Positions 1-4,185 of a stretch of DNA of 8,730 nt are shown one piece after another; within the stretch, counting starts at the first letter, position 1, and every line of letters begins with the position of its first letter. The DNA comes from Chthonomonas sp. UBA2391 (lineage in GTDB: Bacteria > Armatimonadota > Fimbriimonadia > Fimbriimonadales > Fimbriimonadaceae). The translations under genes were made by a program, and so were the position numbers. The notes beneath the pieces are model-generated. The model saw only the letters and a program-made list of their open reading frames with translations, made no database searches and was not told the DNA's origin. The stretch lies in NCBI GenBank assembly GCA_002343825.1, contig DDSL01000153.1:1-8730 (forward strand), read 5' to 3'.

Positions 1-706
1 CGTGAAGGGTCCGGGACGAGTGACGGGCGCCGACATCCGCTGCCCCGAAGGCGTCAGCATCGTCAACCCCGAGGCATATATTTGCCACATCAGCGAAGAC
101 GGAGCGACTCTCAATATGGAGCTCTTTGTGGGATGGGGGACGGGCTACGTTTTGCCCGAAAAGCAAGAGAAGTATCGCGGAATCATCGGAATCATCCCGA
201 CCGGTTCGCAATACACTCCCGTCCGAAAGGTCAACGCAACTGTGGAAGCAACCCGCGTCGGCATGCGAACCGACTACGAGCGCATGGTCCTCGATGTCGA
301 GACCAATGGAGCCCTCCCGCCCAACGATGCGGTGACCCAAGCGGCCCAAATCCTTGATAAATATTTCCGGATGTTCTTCGAACTCGGACGCGCCACGCTC
401 GAAGCGGGCGAGGATGCCGACGAGATGGAAGATGCGGATCTGGCCAATGTCCCCGAGACGAAGATCGAAGAGCTGGAGTTCAGCCAACGAACCTTCAACT
501 GTCTCCGACGGGCTGGCCTCTTGACCCTCCGTCACCTCGCCGGAGTGACCGAATCGGACCTCACCGGGATCCGCGGATTCGGGAAGAAATCGCTCACCGA
601 GGTTCGCGACAAATTGGCCGAAAACGGCCTTGCTCTCCGGCCGCCGAAGGGTGGCTACCGCGCCATCGACCTGCTCGATGACGACGAAGACGAAGACTTC
701 GATTGA
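1..706 (+). CDS. rpoA: RNA polymerase alpha subunit, 5'-truncated by the window edge
   Basis: Alpha subunit of bacterial RNA polymerase: its N-terminal domain dimerises and seeds core assembly, and its C-terminal domain binds UP-element DNA and activators. The window opens inside the gene. Base 1 is the last base of a codon, and the GTG at base 2 is an internal Val, not a start. The 234 visible residues include the rest of the N-terminal domain (KGPGRVTGADI near the beginning, then VNATVEATRVGMRTDYERM), an acidic linker at about visible residues 134-154, and a complete C-terminal domain (IEELEFSQRTFNCLRRAG, then GIRGFGKKSLTEVRDKLAENGL). The residues matching E. coli R265, N268, C269, G296, K298, S299 and E302 are all present at a constant offset of 102, so DNA binding should be intact. 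About 100 residues are missing upstream. The C-terminus ends in an unusual acidic run, DDDEDEDFD. rplQ follows after 16 bases, the standard arrangement. Confidence 0.97.
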   Translation, partial: VKGPGRVTGADIRCPEGVSIVNPEAYICHISEDGATLNMELFVGWGTGYVLPEKQEKYRGIIGIIPTGSQYTPVRKVNATVEATRVGMRTDYERMVLDVETNGALPPNDAVTQAAQILDKYFRMFFELGRATLEAGEDADEMEDADLANVPETKIEELEFSQRTFNCLRRAGLLTLRHLAGVTESDLTGIRGFGKKSLTEVRDKLAENGLALRPPKGGYRAIDLLDDDEDEDFD

Positions 707-722
707 TTCTTAGGAACCCGAG

Positions 723-1172
723 ATGAGACATAAGAACGACCACCGCAAACTTGGGCTGCCAAGCGACCAGCGTCGGCACCTGTTGCACAACCTCTGCCGC
801 CAGATGGTTCGGCATGGCTATGTGCACACGACCCTCGGCCGGGCCAAAGAAACCCAGCGCATGGTCGAGAAGCTCGTCACCCTGGGCAAGGCCGACACGC
901 TCGCCGCTCGCCGCGAAGCCCGAAAGGTGCTCGTCGGACACAGCAAGAGCTCGGAAAAGCCCGTCAAGCTCTTGGCCGGCAAAGGAGACCTGGAAAAGCT
1001 GGAGATCCTGCGCCAACGAAGCCTGATCAATGGCGAAGACCTAGTCAAGCACCTCTTTGACCACGTGGCTCCCCGATTCAAGGATCGACAGGGCGGCTAC
1101 ACGCGCGTCACCAAGACCGGACAGCGACGCGGGGACGCGGCCGTGACCGCCGTTCTGGAGTTTGTCGACTAA
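723..1172 (+). CDS. rplQ: 50S ribosomal protein L17, with internal insertion
   Basis: Large-subunit ribosomal protein located near the peptide exit tunnel. The start MRHKNDHRKLGLPSDQRRHL and the C-terminal block HVAPRFKDRQGGYTRVTKTG are diagnostic of L17. The length of 149 residues exceeds the usual 115-130. Compared from memory with the E. coli and Thermus proteins, about 30 extra residues lie roughly at 70-104, between the AARREARK segment and the LFDHVAPRF segment. The insert is lysine-rich and probably helical (SKSSEKPVKLLAGKGDLEKL). Its reading frame is continuous, so I see no frameshift. The ATG is preceded by TAGGAA at 711-716. The gene lies 16 bases after rpoA and its stop codon overlaps the truA start by 11 bases, so all three are probably on one transcript. 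Identity is certain; the role of the insert is unknown. Confidence 0.96.
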   Translation: MRHKNDHRKLGLPSDQRRHLLHNLCRQMVRHGYVHTTLGRAKETQRMVEKLVTLGKADTLAARREARKVLVGHSKSSEKPVKLLAGKGDLEKLEILRQRSLINGEDLVKHLFDHVAPRFKDRQGGYTRVTKTGQRRGDAAVTAVLEFVD

Positions 1173-2028
1173 GAGATTCAAAATCGTCGTCGCTTATGAC
1201 GGCACCGACTTTTGCGGCTGGGCCGCACAACCCGGACAGAGAACTGTCCAACGCACATTGAGAGATGCCGTGCGCCAGGTCTCGGGCGAAGATTGCGAGA
1301 TCACCGGAGGGAGCCGGACCGATAGTGGCGCCCACGCTCTTGGAGCAGTGGCCCACTTCGATAGCCCAGTGCCCATCGAACCCGCGTCTTGGAAGCGAGC
1401 CCTGAACGATGTCTTGCCTGCCGATGTGGGAATTCGAGAGGTTTCGCAAGTCGAAGACCGCTTCCACGCTCGCTTTAGTGCGTTGGATCGGTGGTACCGC
1501 TACCGGATTGCCGTCGAGCCGCGAAACCCGCTGACGACTCGCTATGTTCACGACTATGGACGCGAGATCGATCTCGGCAAGATGGAGCAGGCCGCCGAAA
1601 TCCTGATCGGCAAGCACGACTTCCTAGCCTTTAGCCAGGATCTGCCCCCCCATCAGAATGCTCGCCGCGAGATCTACCAACTCGTCGTCCAGCCTGCTCC
1701 GGGAGAGATTTGGATCGATATCACGGCCACGGCCTTTGCCCGAGGCATGATGCGCCGGATCAGTGGGGCCCTGCTCGAAATCGGGCGCGGCTTCCGGGAA
1801 GTGAGCGAGATTCCCCTGCTCCTCGACCCTGAACACCGCGATGCGCTGAAGCCGCCGGTGGTCCTGCCCGCCAAGGGGCTGCACCTCATGAGGGTGCGAC
1901 ACGGCAACCGCCGGATCGATGAATCCGGACAACAAGACGACTTTGAGGACGGTGAACCGGACTCACAAGAACCAACGAACAGAGAAGAAAATGAACAGAA
2001 CCTATACAGCCAAACCGAGCACGATTGA
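1162..2028 (+). CDS. truA: tRNA pseudouridine(38-40) synthase TruA
   Basis: Converts uridine to pseudouridine at positions 38-40 of the tRNA anticodon arm. Diagnostic segments are IVVAYDGTDFCGW near the N-terminus, SRTDSGAHA at residues 51-59 carrying the catalytic aspartate (Asp54), FHARFSALDRWYRYRI at 101-116, GMMRRISGALLEIGRG at 195-210, and PAKGLHLMRVRHG at 236-248 closing the fold. The family motif usually reads GRTDxGVHA, so the first Gly (to Ser) and the Val (to Ala) are changed while the RTD core is kept. The only start codon consistent with the family N-terminus is TTG at 1162, because an in-frame stop lies at 1144-1146. This start overlaps rplQ by 11 bases and suggests reinitiation. 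GGAG at 1157-1160 is probably too close to the start to serve it well. Length is 288, somewhat longer than usual: residues 250-288 form an acidic, polar tail beyond the fold, and its last codons overlap rplM. Confidence 0.95.
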   Translation: MSTKRFKIVVAYDGTDFCGWAAQPGQRTVQRTLRDAVRQVSGEDCEITGGSRTDSGAHALGAVAHFDSPVPIEPASWKRALNDVLPADVGIREVSQVEDRFHARFSALDRWYRYRIAVEPRNPLTTRYVHDYGREIDLGKMEQAAEILIGKHDFLAFSQDLPPHQNARREIYQLVVQPAPGEIWIDITATAFARGMMRRISGALLEIGRGFREVSEIPLLLDPEHRDALKPPVVLPAKGLHLMRVRHGNRRIDESGQQDDFEDGEPDSQEPTNREENEQNLYSQTEHD

Positions 2029-2428
2029 GCGCCGGTGGTACCTGGTCGATGCGACCGGGATCCCCGTCGGCCGCTTGGCCGCGCAGGTCGCTCAGCTCCT
2101 GCGAGGGAAGCACAAGCCGACCTTTACCTATAACCAAGATTGTGGCGACTTCGTCGTCGTCATCAACGCCGATAAGGTCGTGATGACGGGCAACAAGGGC
2201 AAAGAGCTGATCTACTGGCACACCATGTGGCCCGGCGGACTGCGCAACGTCAGCCGAGAAAAGATGCTGGCCGAAACTCCGGAAAAGCTGGTCGAAAAGG
2301 TGATCTGGGGCATGCTGCCCAAGACGAAGCTCGGCCACCAGATCGTGACCAAGCTCAAGGTCTACGCCGGTAGCGAGCACCCGCACACCGCCCAACAGCC
2401 CGAGCTGATCAAGGTGACCAAGGACTAA
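1991..2428 (+). CDS. rplM: 50S ribosomal protein L13
   Basis: Large-subunit ribosomal protein that joins early in 50S assembly. The 145-residue product has typical length and L13 segments throughout: TYTAKPSTIERRWYLVDATG at the start, GRLAAQVAQLLRGKHKPTF, INADKVVMTGNK, WGMLPKTKLG, and LKVYAGSEHPHTAQQPE near the end. I chose ATG 1991 because the family N-terminus aligns there exactly. The frame is open further upstream to an ATG at 1919, but those 24 extra residues have no L13 counterpart. The start lies inside the last 38 bases of truA, so ribosomes finishing truA cross the L13 initiation site. Only a weak purine-rich stretch (AGAGAAGAAA, 1981-1990) precedes it. rpsI follows after 20 bases, the near-universal L13-S9 pairing. 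Confidence 0.96.
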   Translation: MNRTYTAKPSTIERRWYLVDATGIPVGRLAAQVAQLLRGKHKPTFTYNQDCGDFVVVINADKVVMTGNKGKELIYWHTMWPGGLRNVSREKMLAETPEKLVEKVIWGMLPKTKLGHQIVTKLKVYAGSEHPHTAQQPELIKVTKD

Positions 2429-2448
2429 GAGGTTCTGAAGAACACACT

Positions 2449-2838
2449 ATGAAGAATTCAAATTACGGAACGGGCCGACGCAAGTGCGCCATCGCCCGCG
2501 TTTGGGTCAAGCCTGGTTCGGGCAATATCCAGATCAACGGTCGAGAATTCGACGAGTACCTCGGACGACCGGTCCTCGAGATCCTCGTCAAGTCCCCCCT
2601 CACCCACCTCGAGGCCGAAAGTCAATATGACGTGGTGGCCAAGGTCCGAGGCGGCGGGATCAGCGGCCAAGCCGGGGCAATCAAGCTAGGCATCGCTCGC
2701 GCCCTCGTCGAGATGGACGAAAACCTTCGCAAGCCCCTGCGCGGTGGACAATTCCTCACCCGCGACAGCCGCGTGAAGGAACGTAAGAAGTACGGACGCA
2801 AGAAGGCCCGCCGCGGCTTCCAGTTCGTCAAGCGCTAA
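2449..2838 (+). CDS. rpsI: 30S ribosomal protein S9
   Basis: Small-subunit ribosomal protein whose C-terminal tail reaches the P site and contacts the anticodon loop of tRNA. The 129-residue product has YGTGRRKCAIARVWVKPGSG at the start, VRGGGISGQAGAIKLGIARAL at about 66-86, LTRDSRVKERKKYGRKKARRG at 103-123, and a basic tail, all typical of S9. The usual terminal tripeptide is SKR; here it is VKR (codons gtc aag cgc before the stop), so the invariant Lys-Arg is kept but the preceding Ser is replaced. A purine-rich AAGAGG stretch lies at 2427-2432, at the end of rplM, and GAAG at 2437-2440. This is the last gene of the ribosomal transcript, followed directly by an intrinsic terminator. Confidence 0.96.
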   Translation: MKNSNYGTGRRKCAIARVWVKPGSGNIQINGREFDEYLGRPVLEILVKSPLTHLEAESQYDVVAKVRGGGISGQAGAIKLGIARALVEMDENLRKPLRGGQFLTRDSRVKERKKYGRKKARRGFQFVKR

Positions 2839-2860
2839 GGACGCAACCTTTTCTCTGTTC

Positions 2861-2907
2861 GAACCCGCGTGGTGGATATCCATCCATCACGCGGGTTTTT
2901 GGTTTTT
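2861..2907 (+). terminator. Strong intrinsic terminator after rpsI
   Basis: An inverted repeat at 2862-2877 and 2882-2897 forms a 16-base-pair stem with one G-U pair and a four-base loop (ATCC). The outer part is AACCCGCGTG paired with CACGCGGGTT. The descending arm runs into TTTTT (2896-2900), then GG, then a second TTTTT (2903-2907). It lies 23 bases after the rpsI stop and separates the ribosomal transcript from the flagellar genes. The structure was paired by eye. Confidence 0.92.
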
Positions 2908-2971
2908 GTCAGGGTGCCATAGTTCCAATAGGACCCATAACATCTCTCTTCCAACAAAACTTCTCACCCTG

Positions 2972-2997
2972 CAAAAATCCCGGCAAACGTCCGACAT
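2972..2997 (+). promoter_or_regulatory. Candidate sigma-28 (FliA/SigD-type) promoter for the flagellar operon
   Basis: CAAA at 2972-2975 is followed by exactly 15 bases and then CCGACAT at 2991-2997. The known SigD/FliA-type pattern is TAAA, 15 bases, CCGATAT, so this matches 3 of 4 and 6 of 7 positions at the preferred spacing. Transcription would start near 3004, leaving a leader of about 80 bases before flgB. In Bacillus subtilis the equivalent flgB-headed operon also has a SigD promoter. The assignment is by eye and not tested against chance occurrences in the genome. Confidence 0.4.
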
Positions 2998-3019
2998 GAC
3001 TGATGTGGCGTCTTGTACG

Positions 3020-3047
3020 CCGCGGTCGGGCTAGGATGGCCCGGCGG
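3020..3047 (+). promoter_or_regulatory. Leader hairpin upstream of flgB with a GGA-containing loop
   Basis: Bases 3027-3031 (CGGGC) pair with 3039-3043 (GCCCG), and after a three-base bulge CCGC at 3020-3023 pairs with GCGG at 3044-3047, giving about nine base pairs. The loop, 3032-3038, reads TAGGATG. CsrA/RsmA proteins prefer a GGA in the loop of a short hairpin, and the loop shares AGGATG with the known binding consensus. The hairpin lies 38 bases before the flgB start. Pairing is visible in the sequence; CsrA binding is only inferred, and whether the organism has csrA cannot be seen. Confidence 0.3.
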
Positions 3048-3073
3048 ACCCAGAGCGAAGGAGCGCACGGATC

Positions 3074-3080
3074 AGAAGGA
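3074..3080 (+). promoter_or_regulatory. Ribosome binding site of flgB
   Basis: AGAAGGA lies 5 bases before GTG 3086 and 11 bases before ATG 3092. The spacing slightly favours the GTG start, though the two starts differ by only two residues. Confidence 0.6.
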
Positions 3081-3085
3081 AACCC

Positions 3086-3457
3086 GTGCCCATGTTGGAC
3101 AACTTTTTAGGCGGTCATATCGACCGGATCGGCCAATCGCTGAACCTTGCCACCACACGGCAAAGGGTTCTGACCGAGAACATGGCCAACATCAACACGC
3201 CCGGCTACAAGCGCCGAGACGTGGATTTCACCGTCGCGATTGACGACGCCCAAGAGATTTTGCGAAACAGGACAGCTCTGCGCGGCCCCGGCGGATTGCG
3301 GCAGAGCCAGGCCAGCATTCGCACCGACGGAAACTCCGTGGACCTCGAAAAGGAAGTCTATGCCATCGCGGAAACCGAGCTCCGCTACAACCTGCTGACC
3401 GATATGGCGGCACGTTACTTCAGCGGACTCAAGAACGTGATCCGGGAGGGACGCTAA
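3086..3457 (+). CDS. flgB: Flagellar proximal rod protein FlgB
   Basis: Forms part of the proximal rod of the flagellar basal body, the shaft above the MS ring; exported by the flagellar type III apparatus without a cleaved signal peptide. The 123-residue product has the rod-family N-terminal signature RQRVLTENMANINTPGYKRR at residues 25-44 and DVDF just after it. The C-terminal FlgB block is DGNSVDLEKEVYAIAETELR at 81-100, followed by YNLLTDMAARYFSGLKNVIREG. The central, variable part at about 50-80 is polar, as usual. The start is GTG 3086 (chosen on ribosome-binding-site spacing) or ATG 3092, two codons later. It is the first gene of the flagellar operon, 247 bases after rpsI, and flgC follows after 3 bases. 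Confidence 0.95.
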   Translation: MPMLDNFLGGHIDRIGQSLNLATTRQRVLTENMANINTPGYKRRDVDFTVAIDDAQEILRNRTALRGPGGLRQSQASIRTDGNSVDLEKEVYAIAETELRYNLLTDMAARYFSGLKNVIREGR

Positions 3458-3460
3458 TCC

Positions 3461-3850
3461 ATGAGCCTGAGCCAAGCCATGCGGGTCAGTAGTTCGGGAA
3501 TGGCGGCCGAGCGATTCCGGATGGACATCATCTCGACGAATATCGCGGGCGCCAACACGGTCCGTACTCCCGGTCAGGACGCCTATCGTCGCCAAGACGT
3601 AATCCTGACGGTTGAGAACGGTGGGGTCAAGATCGTCGGCACTCGAAAAGACATGGGACCCCTTCGACCGGTCTATGAACCCGGCCACCCCAATGCCGAC
3701 CCCGACGGATTTGTTTACTACAGCAATGTGCAGCCGGTGCAAGAGATGGTCGATATGATCAGCGCCAGCCGCTCTTATGAGGCCAATATCGCCGCCTTTA
3801 ACTCAGCCCGCGGGATGATCCGCGCGGCGATGAACATCGGCAAAATGTAA
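3461..3850 (+). CDS. flgC: Flagellar proximal rod protein FlgC
   Basis: Proximal rod subunit that stacks with FlgB and FlgF in the flagellar shaft. The 129-residue product carries the rod N-terminal signature (SSSGMAAERFRMDIISTNIA at 10-29, then GANT) and the FlgC-specific block YEPGHPNADPDGFVYYSNV at 72-90. Its C-terminal helix reads EMVDMISASRSYEANIAAFN and onward through RGMIRAAMNIGK. The length is close to the usual 130-145. A clear GGGAGGG ribosome binding site at 3444-3450, inside the end of flgB, lies 10 bases before the ATG. Three bases separate it from flgB and five from fliE, consistent with a single operon. Confidence 0.96.
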   Translation: MSLSQAMRVSSSGMAAERFRMDIISTNIAGANTVRTPGQDAYRRQDVILTVENGGVKIVGTRKDMGPLRPVYEPGHPNADPDGFVYYSNVQPVQEMVDMISASRSYEANIAAFNSARGMIRAAMNIGKM

Positions 3851-3855
3851 GCCCC

Positions 3856-4146
3856 ATGAGAATCGACAACGCCCTCGTCCGCAGCCTCGAACAGGCTGCC
3901 CCGAAGCCGAAGAACGCCGATGGTGGCGACTTTGGAGAAATGTTGATGGACGCCCTGAAGGAAGTTCAAAACGCGCAATCGCAGAGCCGAGAAGCGCAGA
4001 ACGCCTTCATGGCGGGTCAACCGGGAGTCGAGGTCCACGATCTGATGATCGCGATGGAACGCGCCAGCGTGGCGATGCAGCTTACGCTCCAGGTGCGCAA
4101 CAAAGCGCTCGAAGCTTATCAAGAGATAAGTCGAATGCAGATCTAG
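3856..4146 (+). CDS. fliE: Flagellar hook-basal body protein FliE
   Basis: Small exported protein that joins the MS ring (FliF) to the rod. The 96-residue product has a low-complexity N-terminal half and the diagnostic C-terminal half: EVHDLMIAMERASVAMQLTL at 59-78, continuing as QVRNKALEAYQEISRMQI to the end. Length matches the family (about 95-110). The ATG lies only 5 bases after the flgC stop and has no convincing ribosome binding site, so translation probably depends on coupling to flgC. fliF follows after 39 bases, the largest gap within the flagellar genes here. Confidence 0.96.
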   Translation: MRIDNALVRSLEQAAPKPKNADGGDFGEMLMDALKEVQNAQSQSREAQNAFMAGQPGVEVHDLMIAMERASVAMQLTLQVRNKALEAYQEISRMQI

Positions 4147-4185
4147 TTCGCTTAACTTTCGGTCGGCCACTGGATCGGTTCGACC

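Noticed and set aside
1919..1990. Upstream ATG giving L13 a 24-residue N-terminal extension
   Set aside because: The L13 family N-terminus aligns exactly with ATG 1991, and the upstream residues are polar sequence read from the truA tail in another frame.
2906..2934. Sigma-70-like pair TTGTCA, 17 bases, TAGGAC
   Set aside because: The -35 is good but the -10 matches TATAAT at only three positions, and the -35 lies in the terminator T-tract. Possible, but too weak to annotate.
2912..2936. Short inverted repeat GGGT...ACCC just after the terminator
   Set aside because: Only four to six interrupted pairs around a 12-base loop, not distinguishable from chance.
3006..3020. Sigma-54-like pattern, GG and GC ten bases apart (TGGCGT then ACGC)
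   Set aside because: The spacing fits but the -12 element is ACGC rather than TTGC, and a GG-N10-GC match is frequent by chance in G+C-rich DNA. The sigma-28-like site nearby is better.
3013..3243. Plus-strand open frame of 76 codons running from the flgB leader into flgB
   Set aside because: Starts at a TTG in the leader and overlaps flgB in another frame. No ribosome binding site and no family resemblance.
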